Below are positions 14,005-27,395 of a stretch of 64,000 bases of DNA, one piece after another. Each line of letters begins with the position of its first letter. The first letter of the stretch is position 1. This stretch comes from Auanema rhodensis (taxonomy: Eukaryota; Nematoda; Chromadorea; Rhabditida; Rhabditidae). A program made the position numbers and the translations under genes. Location: NCBI GenBank assembly GCA_964057225.1, contig OZ059899.1, positions 10,788,001-10,852,000 on the forward strand, written 5' to 3'. Under the pieces are notes generated by a model. The model had not been told where the DNA came from. It saw only the letters and a program-made list of their open reading frames with translations, and ran no database searches.

Positions 14005-14596
14005 TACGAAAGTTCGAAATAACAAAACGCTGATTTTAGGAAACGTGAATGAATGCAGATATTCTCAATTCCGATTCATTAACTAGATCGTGGTCAGCAT
14101 TTTACAACATTGATAAAATAGAAACTGAGAAAAAAACATCAACAAATGACACTATTAACTTGGTTTTTTGAACAGCTTTTTTATATTTCTTTTTTCACTA
14201 TGAGAGAACTTATATTTATTGCTTTTTCAAAATTTTCCATTTTTAACATTATACATCTTGACTATCACACATTGAGAACAACAGTTGGCAATGTTGGTTG
14301 TCACGTCATATTTCATGCAGTTAGATTTTCAGACACATTAATACCTTTGACCATTCTTCTTATGAGTTTTGTAACGATAGATCGTAATAGGAAATGAATT
14401 GCTATAATATGAAAAAATAGAAGACATAGTCAACATTGATTTCTCCAAATAGTATCATGTTTGCTTGTTATTCAATTAGAACACTTATTTTTTGATTGTT
14501 TTCTTGAAATATTCTTTTTTTTCTTCAACAAAGTTATGACTGAGATCAAAATTTGAACTTACTTTTGAACAACTAAACAGAAATTTAAAAAATATT

Positions 14597-14670
14597 TGCC
14601 GCCAGCAGGGGTCGAACCTGCGACCTTGGGCTTATTAGACCCACGCTCTAACCGACTGAGCTATGGCGGC
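14597..14670 (-). tRNA. tRNA-Ile(AAT)
   Basis: Consensus copy. Confidence 0.95.
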
Positions 14671-15262
14671 TACGAAAGTACGAAATAACAAAGCGCTGAT
14701 TTTAGGAAATGTGAATGAATGCAGATATTCTCAATTCCGATTCATTAACTAGATCGTGGTCAGCATTTTACAACATTGATAAAATAGAAACTGAGAAAAA
14801 AACATCAACAAATGACACTATTAACTTGGTTTTTTGAACAGCTTTTTTATATTTCTTTTTTCACTATGAGAGAACTTATATATATTGCTTTTTCAAAATT
14901 TTCCATTTTTAACATTATACATCTTGTTTATCACACATTGAGAACAACAGTTGGCAATGTTGGTTGTCACGTCATATTTCATGCAGTTAGATTTTCAGAC
15001 ACATTAATACCTTTTACCATTCTTTTTATGAGTTTTGTAACGATAGATCGTAATAGGAAATGAATTGCTATAATATGAAAAAATACAAGACATAGTCAAC
15101 ATTGATTTCCCCAAATAGTATCATGTTTGCTTGTTATTCAATTAGAACACTTATTTTTTGATTGTTTTCTTGAAATATTCTTTTTTTTCTTTAACAAAGT
15201 TATGACTGAGATCAAAATTTGAACTTACTTTTGAACAATTAAACAGAAATTTAAAAAATATT

Positions 15263-15336
15263 TGCCGCCAGCAGGGGTCGAACCTGCGACCTTGGGCTTA
15301 TTAGACCCACGCTCTAACCGACTGAGCTATGGCGGC
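15263..15336 (-). tRNA. tRNA-Ile(AAT)
   Basis: Consensus copy. Confidence 0.95.
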
Positions 15337-15928
15337 TACGAAAGTACGAAGTAACAAAGCGCTGATTATAGGAAACGTGAATGAATGCAGATATTCTCAA
15401 TTCCGATTCATTAACTAGATCGTGGTCAGCATTTTACAACATTGATAAAATAGAAACTGAGAAAAAAACATCAACAAATGACACTATTAACTTGGTTTTT
15501 TGAACAGCTTTTTTATATTTCTTTTTTCACTATGAGAGAACTTATATTTATTGCTTTTTCAAAATTTTCCATTTTTAACATTATACATCTTGACTATCAC
15601 ACATTGAGAACAACAGTTGGCAATGTTGGTTGTCACGTCATATTTCATGCAGTTAGATTTTCAGACACATTAATACCTTTAACCATTCTTCTTATGAGTT
15701 TTGTAACGATAGATCGTAATAGGAAATGAATTGCTATAATATGAAAAAATAGAAGACATAGTCAACATTGATTTCTCCAAATAGTATCATGTTTGCTTGT
15801 TATTCAATTAGAACACTTATTTTTTGATTGTTTTCTTGAAATATTCTTTTTTTTCTTTAACAAAGTTATGACTGAGATCAAAACTTGAACTTACTTTTGA
15901 ACAATTAAACAGAAATTTAAAAAATATT

Positions 15929-16002
15929 TGCCGCCAGCAGGGGTCGAATCTGCGACCTTGGGCTTATTAGACCCACGCTCTAACCGACTGAGCTATGGCG
16001 GC
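15929..16002 (-). tRNA. tRNA-Ile(AAT), G53A variant
   Basis: Box B change G53A; third monomer of the first full pentamer. Confidence 0.9.
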
Positions 16003-16594
16003 TACAAAAGTACGAAATAACAAAGCGCTGATTATAGGAAACGTGAATGAATGCAGATATTCTCAATTCCGATTCATTAACTAGATCGTGGTCAGCATTT
16101 TACAACATTGATAAAATAGAAACTGAGAAAAAAACATCAACAAATGACACTATTAACTTGGTTTTTTGAACAGCTTTTTTATATTTCTTTTTTCACTATG
16201 AGAGAACTTATATTTATTGCTTTTTCAAAATTTTCCATTTTTAACATTATACATCTTGACTATCACACATTGAGAACAACAGTTGGCAATGTTGGTTGTC
16301 ACGTCATATTTCATGCAGTTAGATTTTCAGACACATTAATACCTTTAACCATTCTTCTTATGAGTTTTGTAACGATAGATCGTAATAGGAAATGAATTGC
16401 TATAATATGAAAAAATAGAAGACATAGTCAACATTGATTTCTCCAAATAGTATCATGTTTGCTTGTTATTCAATTAGAACACTTATTTTTTGATTGTTTT
16501 CTTGAAATATTCTTTTTTTTCTTCAACAAAGTTATGACTGAGATCAAAATTTGAACTTACTTTTGAACAATTAAACAGAAATTTAAAAAATATT

Positions 16595-16668
16595 TGCCGC
16601 CAGCAGGGGTCGAACCTGCGACCTTGGGCTTATTAGACCCACGCTCTAACCGACTGAGCTATGGCGGC
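16595..16668 (-). tRNA. tRNA-Ile(AAT)
   Basis: Consensus copy. Confidence 0.95.
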
Positions 16669-17260
16669 TACGAAAGTACGAAATAACAAAACGCTGATTT
16701 TAGGAAACGTGAATGAATGCAGATATTCTCAATTCCGATTCATTAACTAGATCGTGGTCAGCATTTTACAACATTGATAAAATAGAAACTGAGAAAAAAA
16801 CATCAACAAATGACACTATTAACTTGGTTTTTTGAACAGCTTTTTTATATTTCTTTTTTCACTATGAGAGAACTTATATTTATTGCTTTTTCAAAATTTT
16901 CCATTTTTAACATTATACATCTTGACTATCACACATTGAGAACAACAGTTGGCAATGTTGGTTGTCACGTCATATTTCATGCAGTTAGATTTTCAGACAC
17001 ATTAATACCTTTGACCATTCTTCTTATGAGTTTTGTAACGATAGATCGTAATAGGAAATGAATTGCTATAATATGAAAAAATACAAGACATAGTCAACAT
17101 TGATTTCTCCAAATAGTATCATGTTTGCTTGTTATTCAATTAGAACACTTATTTTTTGATTGTTTTCTTGAAATATTCTTTTTTTTCTTCAACAAAGTTA
17201 TGACTGAGATCAAAATTTGAACTTACTTTTGAACAACTAAACAGAAATTTAAAAAATATT

Positions 17261-17334
17261 TGCCGCCAGCAGGGGTCGAACCTGCGACCTTGGGCTTATT
17301 AGACCCGCGCTCTAACCGACTGAGCTATGGCGGC
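17261..17334 (-). tRNA. tRNA-Ile(AAT), T27C variant
   Basis: A private change at 17307 converts canonical position 27 from T to C, giving a C-A mismatch at the top of the anticodon stem. Boxes A and B are intact, so transcription should not be affected. Confidence 0.92.
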
Positions 17335-17926
17335 TACGAAAGTACGAAATAACAAAGCGCTGATTTTAGGAAATGTGAATGAATGCAGATATTCTCAATT
17401 CCGATTCATTAACTAGATCGTGGTCAGCATTTTACAACATTGATAAAATAGAAACTGAGAAAAAAACATCAACAAATGACACTATTAACTTGGTTTTTTG
17501 AACAGCTTTTTTATATTTCTTTTTTCACTATGAGAGAACTTATATATATTGCTTTTTCAAAATTTTCCATTTTTAACATTATACATCTTGTTTATCACAC
17601 ATTGAGAACAACAGTTGGCAATGTTGGTTGTTACGTCATATTTCATGCAGTTAGATTTTCAGACACATTAATACCTTTAACCATTCTTCTTATGAGTTTT
17701 GTAACGATAGATCGTAATAGGAAATGAATTGCTATAATATGAAAAAATAGAAGACATAGTCAACATTGATTTCTCCAAATAGTATCATGTTTGCTTGTTA
17801 TTCAATTAGAACACTTATTTTTTGATTGTTTTCTTGAAATATTCTTTTTTTTCTTCAACAAAGTTATGACTGAGATCAAAATTTGAACTTACTTTTGAAC
17901 AACTAAACAGAAATTTAAAAAATATT

Positions 17927-18000
17927 TGCCGCCAGCAGGGGTCGAACCTGCGACCTTGGGCTTATTAGACCCACGCTCTAACCGACTGAGCTATGGCGGC
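17927..18000 (-). tRNA. tRNA-Ile(AAT)
   Basis: Consensus copy. Confidence 0.95.
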
Positions 18001-18592
18001 TACGAAAGTACGAAATAACAAAGCGCTGATTTTAGGAAATGTGAATGAATGCAGATATTCTCAATTCCGATTCATTAACTAGATCGTGATCAGCATTTTA
18101 CAACATTGATAAAATAGAAACTGAGAAAAAAACATCAACAAATGACACTATTAACTTGGTTTTTTGAACAGCTTTTTTATATTTCTTTTTTCACTATGAG
18201 AGAACTTATATATATTGCTTTTTCAAAATTTTCCATTTTTAACATTATACATCTTGTTTATCACACATTGAGAACAACAGTTGGCAATGTTGGTTGTCAC
18301 GTCATATTTCATGCAGTTAGATTTTCAGACACATTAATACCTTTTACCATTCTTTTTATGAGTTTTGTAACGATAGATCGTAATAGGAAATGAATTGCTA
18401 TAATATGAAAAAATACAAGACATAGTCAACATTGATTTCTCCAAATAGTATCATGTTTGCTTGTTATTCAATTAGAACACTTATTTTTTGATTGTTTTCT
18501 TGAAATATTCTTTTTTTTCTTTAACAAAGTTATGACTGAGATCAAAATTTGAACTTACTTTTGAACAATTAAACAGAAATTTAAAAAATATT

Positions 18593-18666
18593 TGCCGCCA
18601 GCAGGGGTCGAACCTGCGACCTTGGGCTTATTAGACCCACGCTCTAACCGACTGAGCTATGGCGGC
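18593..18666 (-). tRNA. tRNA-Ile(AAT)
   Basis: Consensus copy. Confidence 0.95.
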
Positions 18667-19258
18667 TACGAAAGTACGAAGTAACAAAGCGCTGATTATA
18701 GGAAACGTGAATGAATGCAGATATTCTCAATTCCGATTCATTAACTAGATCGTGGTCAGCATTTTACAACATTGATAAAATAGAAACTGAGAAAAAAACA
18801 TCAACAAATGACACTATTAACTTGGTTTTTTGAACAGCTTTTTTATATTTCTTTTTTCACTATGAGAGAACTTATATTTATTGCTTTTTCAAAATTTTCC
18901 ATTTTTAACATTATACATCTTGACTATCACACATTGAGAACAACAGTTGGCAATGTTGGTTGTCACGTCATATTTCATGCAGTTAGATTTTCAGACACAT
19001 TAATACCTTTAACCATTCTTCTTATGAGTTTTGTAACGATAGATCGTAATAGGAAATGAATTGCTATAATATGAAAAAATAGAAGACATAGTCAACATTG
19101 ATTTCTCCAAATAGTATCATGTTTGCTTGTTATTCAATTAGAACACTTATTTTTTGATTGTTTTCTTGAAATATTCTTTTTTTTCTTTAACAAAGTTATG
19201 ACTGAGATCAAAACTTGAACTTACTTTTGAACAATTAAACAGAAATTTAAAAAATATT

Positions 19259-19332
19259 TGCCGCCAGCAGGGGTCGAATCTGCGACCTTGGGCTTATTAG
19301 ACCCACGCTCTAACCGACTGAGCTATGGCGGC
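19259..19332 (-). tRNA. tRNA-Ile(AAT), G53A variant
   Basis: Box B change G53A; third monomer of the second pentamer. Confidence 0.9.
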
Positions 19333-19924
19333 TACAAAAGTACGAAATAACAAAGCGCTGATTATAGGAAACGTGAATGAATGCAGATATTCTCAATTCC
19401 GATTCATTAACTAGATCGTGGTCAGCATTTTACAACATTGATAAAATAGAAACTGAGAAAAAAACATCAACAAATGACACTATTAACTTGGTTTTTTGAA
19501 CAGCTTTTTTATATTTCTTTTTTCACTATGAGAGAACTTATATTTATTGCTTTTTCAAAATTTTCCATTTTTAACATTATACATCTTGACTATCACACAT
19601 TGAGAACAACAGTTGGCAATGTTGGTTGTCACGTCATATTTCATGCAGTTAGATTTTCAGACACATTAATACCTTTAACCATTCTTCTTATGAGTTTTGT
19701 AACGATAGATCGTAATAGGAAATGAATTGCTATAATATGAAAAAATAGAAGACATAGTCAACATTGATTTCTCCAAATAGTATCATGTTTGCTTGTTATT
19801 CAATTAGAACACTTATTTTTTGATTGTTTTCTTGAAATATTCTTTTTTTTCTTCAACAAAGTTATGACTGAGATCAAAATTTGAACTTACTTTTGAACAA
19901 TTAAACAGAAATTTAAAAAATATT

Positions 19925-19998
19925 TGCCGCCAGCAGGGGTCGAACCTGCGACCTTGGGCTTATTAGACCCACGCTCTAACCGACTGAGCTATGGCGGC
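19925..19998 (-). tRNA. tRNA-Ile(AAT)
   Basis: Consensus copy. Confidence 0.95.
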
Positions 19999-20590
19999 TA
20001 CGAAAGTACGAAATAACAAAACGCTGATTTTAGGAAACGTGAATGAATGCAGATATTCTCAATTCCGATTCATTAACTAGATCGTGGTCAGCATTTTACA
20101 ACATTGATAAAATAGAAACTGAGAAAAAAACATCAACAAATGACACTATTAACTTGGTTTTTTGAACAGCTTTTTTATATTTCTTTTTTCACTATGAGAG
20201 AACTTATATTTATTGCTTTTTCAAAATTTTCCATTTTTAACATTATACATCTTGACTATCACACATTGAGAACAACAGTTGGCAATGTTGGTTGTCACGT
20301 CATATTTCATGCAGTTAGATTTTCAGACACATTAATACCTTTGACCATTCTTCTTATGAGTTTTGTAACGATAGATCGTAATAGGAAATGAATTGCTATA
20401 ATATGAAAAAATACAAGACATAGTCAACATTGATTTCTCCAAATAGTATCATGTTTGCTTGTTATTCAATTAGAACACTTATTTTTTGATTGTTTTCTTG
20501 AAATATTCTTTTTTTTCTTCAACAAAGTTATGACTGAGATCAAAATTTGAACTTACTTTTGAACAACTAAACAGAAATTTAAAAAATATT

Positions 20591-20664
20591 TGCCGCCAGC
20601 AGGGGTCGAACCTGCGACCTTGGGCTTATTAGACCCACGCTCTAACCGACTGAGCTATGGCGGC
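20591..20664 (-). tRNA. tRNA-Ile(AAT)
   Basis: Consensus copy; lacks the T27C change of the equivalent monomer 3330 bp upstream. Confidence 0.95.
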
Positions 20665-21256
20665 TACGAAAGTACGAAATAACAAAGCGCTGATTTTAGG
20701 AAATGTGAATGAATGCAGATATTCTCAATTCCGATTCATTAACTAGATCGTGGTCAGCATTTTACAACATTGATAAAATAGAAACTGAGAAAAAAACATC
20801 AACAAATGACACTATTAACTTGGTTTTTTGAACAGCTTTTTTATATTTCTTTTTTCACTATGAGAGAACTTATATATATTGCTTTTTCAAAATTTTCCAT
20901 TTTTAACATTATACATCTTGTTTATCACACATTGAGAACAACAGTTGGCAATGTTGGTTGTTACGTCATATTTCATGCAGTTAGATTTTCAGACACATTA
21001 ATACCTTTAACCATTCTTCTTATGAGTTTTGTAACGATAGATCGTAATAGGAAATGAATTGCTATAATATGAAAAAATAGAAGACATAGTCAACATTGAT
21101 TTCTCCAAATAGTATCATGTTTGCTTGTTATTCAATTAGAACACTTATTTTTTGATTGTTTTCTTGAAATATTCTTTTTTTTCTTCAACAAAGTTATGAC
21201 TGAGATCAAAATTTGAACTTACTTTTGAACAACTAAACAGAAATTTAAAAAATATT

Positions 21257-21330
21257 TGCCGCCAGCAGGGGTCGAACCTGCGACCTTGGGCTTATTAGAC
21301 CCACGCTCTAACCGACTGAGCTATGGCGGC
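21257..21330 (-). tRNA. tRNA-Ile(AAT)
   Basis: Consensus copy. Confidence 0.95.
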
Positions 21331-21922
21331 TACGAAAGTACGAAATAACAAAGCGCTGATTTTAGGAAATGTGAATGAATGCAGATATTCTCAATTCCGA
21401 TTCATTAACTAGATCGTGATCAGCATTTTACAACATTGATAAAATAGAAACTGAGAAAAAAACATCAACAAATGACACTATTAACTTGGTTTTTTGAACA
21501 GCTTTTTTATATTTCTTTTTTCACTATGAGAGAACTTATATATATTGCTTTTTCAAAATTTTCCATTTTTAACATTATACATCTTGTTTATCACACATTG
21601 AGAACAACAGTTGGCAATGTTGGTTGTCACGTCATATTTCATGCAGTTAGATTTTCAGACACATTAATACCTTTTACCATTCTTTTTATGAGTTTTGTAA
21701 CGATAGATCGTAATAGGAAATGAATTGCTATAATATGAAAAAATACAAGACATAGTCAACATTGATTTCCCCAAATAGTATCATGTTTGCTTGTTATTCA
21801 ATTAGAACACTTATTTTTTGATTGTTTTCTTGAAATATTCTTTTTTTTCTTTAACAAAGTTATGACTGAGATCAAAATTTGAACTTACTTTTGAACAATT
21901 AAACAGAAATTTAAAAAATATT

Positions 21923-21996
21923 TGCCGCCAGCAGGGGTCGAACCTGCGACCTTGGGCTTATTAGACCCACGCTCTAACCGACTGAGCTATGGCGGC
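21923..21996 (-). tRNA. tRNA-Ile(AAT)
   Basis: Consensus copy. Confidence 0.95.
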
Positions 21997-22588
21997 TACG
22001 AAAGTACGAAGTAACAAAGCGCTGATTATAGGAAACGTGAATGAATGCAGATATTCTCAATTCCGATTCATTAACTAGATCGTGGTCAGCATTTTACAAC
22101 ATTGATAAAATAGAAACTGAGAAAAAAACATCAACAAATGACACTATTAACTTGGTTTTTTGAACAGCTTTTTTATATTTCTTTTTTCACTATGAGAGAA
22201 CTTATATTTATTGCTTTTTCAAAATTTTCCATTTTTAACATTATACATCTTGACTATCACACATTGAGAACAACAGTTGGCAATGTTGGTTGTCACGTCA
22301 TATTTCATGCAGTTAGATTTTCAGACACATTAATACCTTTAACCATTCTTCTTATGAGTTTTGTAACGATAGATCGTAATAGGAAATGAATTGCTATAAT
22401 ATGAAAAAATAGAAGACATAGTCAACATTGATTTCTCCAAATAGTATCATGTTTGCTTGTTATTCAATTAGAACACTTATTTTTTGATTGTTTTCTTGAA
22501 ATATTCTTTTTTTTCTTTAACAAAGTTATGACTGAGATCAAAACTTGAACTTACTTTTGAACAATTAAACAGAAATTTAAAAAATATT

Positions 22589-22662
22589 TGCCGCCAGCAG
22601 GGGTCGAATCTGCGACCTTGGGCTTATTAGACCCACGCTCTAACCGACTGAGCTATGGCGGC
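22589..22662 (-). tRNA. tRNA-Ile(AAT), G53A variant
   Basis: Box B change G53A; third monomer of its repeat. Confidence 0.9.
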
Positions 22663-23254
22663 TACAAAAGTACGAAATAACAAAGCGCTGATTATAGGAA
22701 ACGTGAATGAATGCAGATATTCTCAATTCCGATTCATTAACTAGATCGTGGTCAGCATTTTACAACATTGATAAAATAGAAACTGAGAAAAAAACATCAA
22801 CAAATGACACTATTAACTTGGTTTTTTGAACAGCTTTTTTATATTTCTTTTTTCACTATGAGAGAACTTATATTTATTGCTTTTTCAAAATTTTCCATTT
22901 TTAACATTATACATCTTGACTATCACACATTGAGAACAACAGTTGGCAATGTTGGTTGTCACGTCATATTTCATGCAGTTAGATTTTCAGACACATTAAT
23001 ACCTTTAACCATTCTTCTTATGAGTTTTGTAACGATAGATCGTAATAGGAAATGAATTGCTATAATATGAAAAAATAGAAGACATAGTCAACATTGATTT
23101 CTCCAAATAGTATCATGTTTGCTTGTTATTCAATTAGAACACTTATTTTTTGATTGTTTTCTTGAAATATTCTTTTTTTTCTTCAACAAAGTTATGACTG
23201 AGATCAAAATTTGAACTTACTTTTGAACAATTAAACAGAAATTTAAAAAATATT

Positions 23255-23328
23255 TGCCGCCAGCAGGGGTCGAACCTGCGACCTTGGGCTTATTAGACCC
23301 ACGCTCTAACCGACTGAGCTATGGCGGC
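23255..23328 (-). tRNA. tRNA-Ile(AAT)
   Basis: Consensus copy. The solo LTR lies about 330 bp upstream of its 5' end. Confidence 0.95.
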
Positions 23329-23662
23329 TACGAAAGTACGAAATAACAAAGCGCTGATTTTAGGAAACGTGAATGAATGCAGATATTCTCAATTCCGATT
23401 CATTAACTAGATCGTGGTCAGCATTTTACAACATTGATAAAATAGAAACTGAGAAAAAAACATCAACAAATGACACTATTAACTTGGTTTTTTGAACAGC
23501 TTTTTTATATTTCTTTTTTCACTATGAGAGAACTTATATGTATTGCTTTTTCAAAATTTTCCATTTTTAACATTATACATCTTGACTATCACACATTGAG
23601 AACAACAGTTGGCAATGTTGGTTGTTACGTCATATTTCATGCAGTTAGATTTTCAGACACAT

Positions 23663-24043
23663 CGTTACATATGGTTTCTTCCCGTCTTTTCATGGTCGGA
23701 AGATATATGTACTTCTACCTTGTTCCTTAGGTAGGCAGACCCGAACGCTTCGATTTCCTTATTAAGACAAATACTTAACGAGAAAAGAATTCATTATCAG
23801 ATAACAAGAAAATACAATATAAGAATTACATTAAGAAAGAATATAAAGAGATATAATAAAGTATTAAATAGAGTATATATATAGATGATATAGAGATGAG
23901 ACTCACATGGCTATAAGACAACCTATCTGGGTTAGGCCAGAAGCAAGAGTGCCATGTGTGTCCCATGTTGTGGGCGGGGCTTGTTCAGGCTCCCGCTATT
24001 TGAATAGCGCGCACATGTTTACCATGTGCTTGCAGATGTGACA
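23663..24043 (-). mobile_element. Solo LTR of the element 1 family
   Basis: A 381-bp sequence clearly homologous to both LTRs of element 1 lies inside a satellite unit with no internal region. It has the same termini (CGTTACAT... and ...GATGTGACA on the plus strand, i.e. TGTCACATC to ATGTAACG in element sense). It is flanked by a perfect 4-bp duplication ACAT (23659-23662 and 24044-24047). It differs from the element 1 LTRs at several sites, so it is a separate and probably older insertion reduced by recombination between its two LTRs. It splits the spacer and truncates the spacer ORF of that unit. Confidence 0.93.
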
Positions 24044-24305
24044 ACATTAATACCTTTAACCATTCTTGTTATGAGTTTTGTAACGATAGATCGTAATAGG
24101 AAATGAATTGCTATAATATGAAAAAATAGAAGACATAGTCAACATTGATTTCTCCAAATAGTATCATGTTTGCTTGTTATTCAATTAGAACACTTATTTT
24201 TTGATTGTTTTCTTGAAATATTCTTTTTTTTCTTTAACAAAGTTATGACTGAGATCAAAATTTGAACTTACTTTTTAACAATTAAACAGAAATTTAAAAA
24301 ATATT

Positions 24306-24379
24306 TGCCGCCAGCAGGGGTCGAACCTGCGACCTTGGGCTTATTAGACCCACGCTCTAACCGACTGAGCTATGGCGGC
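24306..24379 (-). tRNA. tRNA-Ile(AAT)
   Basis: Consensus copy, first after the solo LTR. Confidence 0.95.
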
Positions 24380-24971
24380 TACGAAAGTACGAAATAACAA
24401 AGCGCTGATTTTAGGAAATGTGAATGAATGCAGATATTCTCAATTCCGATTCATTAACTAGATCGTGGTCAGCATTTTACAACATTGATAAAATGGAAAC
24501 TGAGAAAAAAACATCAACAAATGACACTATTAACTTGGTTTTTTGAACAGCTTTTTTATATTTCTTTTTTCACTATGAGAGAACTTATATATATTGCTTT
24601 TTCAATATTTTCCATTTTTAACATTATACATCTTGTTTATCACACATTGAGAACAACAGTTGGCAATGTTGGTTGTCACGTCATATTTCATGCAGTTAGA
24701 TTTTCAGACACATTAATACCTTTTACCATTCTTTTTATGAGTTTTGTAACGATAGATCGTAATAGGAAATGAATTGCTATAATATGAAAAAATACAAGAC
24801 ATAGTCAACATTGATTTCCCCAAATAGTATCATGTTTGCTTGTTATTCAATTAGAACACTTATTTTTTGATTGTTTTCTTGAAATATTCTTTTTTTTCTT
24901 TAACAAAGTTATGACTGAGATCAAAATTTGAACTTACTTTTGAACAATTAAACAGAATTTTAAAAAATATT

Positions 24972-25045
24972 TGCCGCCAGCAGGGGTCGAACCTGCGACC
25001 TTGGGCTTATTAGACCCACGCTCTAACCGACTGAGCTATGGCGGC
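24972..25045 (-). tRNA. tRNA-Ile(AAT)
   Basis: Consensus copy; 3' flank has GAATTTTAAAAAAT, terminator retained. Confidence 0.95.
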
Positions 25046-25636
25046 TACGAAAGTACGAAGTAACAAAGCGCTGATTATAGGAAACGTGAATGAATGCAGA
25101 TATTCTCAATTCCGATTCATTAACTAGATCGTGGTCAGCATTTTACAACATTGATAAAATAGAAACCGAGAAAAAAACATCAACAAATGACACTATTAAC
25201 TTGGTTTTTTGAACAGCTTTTTTATATTTATTTTTTCACTATGAGAGAACTTATATTTATTGCTTTTTCAAAATTTTCCATTTTTAACATTATACATCTT
25301 GACTATCACACATTGAGAACAACAGTTGGCAATGTTGGTTGTCACGTCATATTTCATGCAGTTAGATTTTCAGACACATTAATACCTTTAACCATTCTTC
25401 TTAAGAGTTTTGTGACGATAGATCGTAATAGGAAATGAATTGCTATAATATGGAAAAATAGAAGACATAGTCAACATTGATTTCTCCAAATAGTATCATG
25501 TTTGCTTGTTATTCAATTAGAACACTTTTTTTTGATTGTTTTCTTGAAATATTCTTTTTTTTCTTTAACAAAGTTATGACTGAGATCAAAATTTGAACTT
25601 ACTTTTGAACAATTAAACAGAAATTTAAAAAATATT

Positions 25637-25710
25637 TGCCGCCAGCAGGGGTCGAATCTGCGACCTTGGGCTTATTAGACCCACGCTCTAACCGACTGAG
25701 CTATGGCGGC
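25637..25710 (-). tRNA. tRNA-Ile(AAT), G53A variant
   Basis: Box B change G53A. Confidence 0.9.
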
Positions 25711-26302
25711 TACGAAAGTACAAAATAACAAAGCGCTGATTATAGGAAACGTGAATGAATGCAGATATTCTCAATTCCGATTCATTAACTAGATCGTGGT
25801 CAGCATTTTACAACATTGATAAAATAGAAACTGAGAAAAAAACATCAACAAATGACACTATTAACTTGGTTTTTTGAACAGCTTTTTTATATTTCTTTTT
25901 TCACTATGAGAGAACTTATATATATTGCTTTTTCAATATTTTCCATTTTTAACATTATACATCTTGTTTATCACACATTGAGAACAACAGTTGGCAATGT
26001 TGGTTGTCACGTCATATTTCATGCAGTTAGATTTTCAGACACATTAATACCTTTTACCATTCTTTTTATGAGTTTTGTAACGATAGATCGTAATAGGAAA
26101 TGAATTGCTATAATATGAAAAAATACAAGACATAGTCAACATTGATTTCCCCAAATAGTATCATGTTTGCTTGTTATTCAATTAGAACACTTATTTTTTG
26201 ATTGTTTTCTTGAAATATTCTTTTTTTTCTTTAACAAAGTTATGACTGAGATCAAAATTTGAACTTACTTTTGAACAATTAAACAGAATTTTAAAAAATA
26301 TT

Positions 26303-26376
26303 TGCCGCCAGCAGGGGTCGAACCTGCGACCTTGGGCTTATTAGACCCACGCTCTAACCGACTGAGCTATGGCGGC
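26303..26376 (-). tRNA. tRNA-Ile(AAT)
   Basis: Consensus copy, twin of the 24972 copy in the local dimer. Confidence 0.95.
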
Positions 26377-26967
26377 TACGAAAGTACGAAGTAACAAAGC
26401 GCTGATTATAGGAAACGTGAATGAATGCAGATATTCTCAATTCCGATTCATTAACTAGATCGTGGTCAGCATTTTACAACATTGATAAAATAGAAACTGA
26501 GAAAAAAACATCAACAAATGACACTATTAACTTGGTTTTTTGAACAGCTTTTTTATATTTCTTTTTTCACTATGAGAGAACTTATATTTATTGCTTTTTC
26601 AAAATTTTCCATTTTTAACATTATACATCTTGACTATCACACATTGAGAACAACAGTTGGCAATGTTGGTTGTCACGTCATATTTCATGCAGTTAGATTT
26701 TCAGACACATTAATACCTTTAACCATTCTTCTTAAGAGTTTTGTAACGATAGATCGTAATAGGAAATGAATTGCTATAATATGAAAAAATAGAAGACATA
26801 GTCAACATTGATTTCTCCAAATAGTATCATGTTTGCTTGTTATTCAATTAGAACACTTTTTTTTGATTGTTTTCTTGAAATATTCTTTTTTTTCTTTAAC
26901 AAAGTTATGACTGAGATCAAAATTTGAACTTACTTTTGAACAATTAAACAGAAATTTAAAAAATATT

Positions 26968-27041
26968 TGCCGCCAGCAGGGGTCGAATCTGCGACCTTGG
27001 GCTTATTAGACCCACGCTCTAACCGACTGAGCTATGGCGGC
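26968..27041 (-). tRNA. tRNA-Ile(AAT), G53A variant
   Basis: Box B change G53A, twin of the 25637 copy. Confidence 0.9.
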
Positions 27042-27321
27042 TACGAAAGTACGAAATAACAAAGCGCTGATTATAGGAAACGTGAATGAATGCAGATATT
27101 CTCAATTCCGATTCATTAACTAGATCGTGGTCAGCATTTTACAACATTGATAAAATAGAAACTGAGAAAAAAACATCAACAAATGACACTATTAACTTGG
27201 TTTTTTGAACAGCTTTTTTGATTGTTTTCTTGAAATATTTTTTTTTTCTTTAACAAAGTTATGACTGAGATCAAAATTTGAACTTACTTTTGAACAATTA
27301 AACAGAAATTTAAAAAATATT
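27042..27321. repeat. Truncated satellite monomer
   Basis: tRNA copies at 26968 and 27322 are only 354 bp apart instead of 666. About 312 bp of spacer is missing, with the join inside a T run (around 27213-27219: CAGC followed by T6 then GATTG). T runs exist at both parental sites, so deletion through microhomology is likely. Confidence 0.85.
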
Positions 27322-27395
27322 TGCCGCCAGCAGGGGTCGAACCTGCGACCTTGGGCTTATTAGACCCACGCTCTAACCGACTGAGCTATGGCGGC
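27322..27395 (-). tRNA. tRNA-Ile(AAT)
   Basis: Consensus copy downstream of the truncated monomer; last copy before element 1. Confidence 0.95.

Larger units (their letters stand above)
6436..23662. repeat. tRNA-Ile satellite block 1: 666-bp units, 26 tRNA genes
   Basis: Near-identical tandem units with an exact 666-bp period, each holding one minus-strand tRNA-Ile gene and about 590 bp of spacer. From 14812 the units fall into a five-monomer higher-order repeat of 3330 bp (equivalent positions 14812, 18142, 21472). Before that, three four-monomer repeats of 2664 bp (6820, 9484, 12148) each lack a different monomer. Monomer types can be told apart by spacer markers (TTTATCAC versus GACTATCAC; TTTACC, TTAACC or TTGACC) and by the tRNA G53A variant. 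The left edge joins the 409-bp satellite directly. The right edge is the target duplication ACAT of a solo LTR. Confidence 0.96.
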
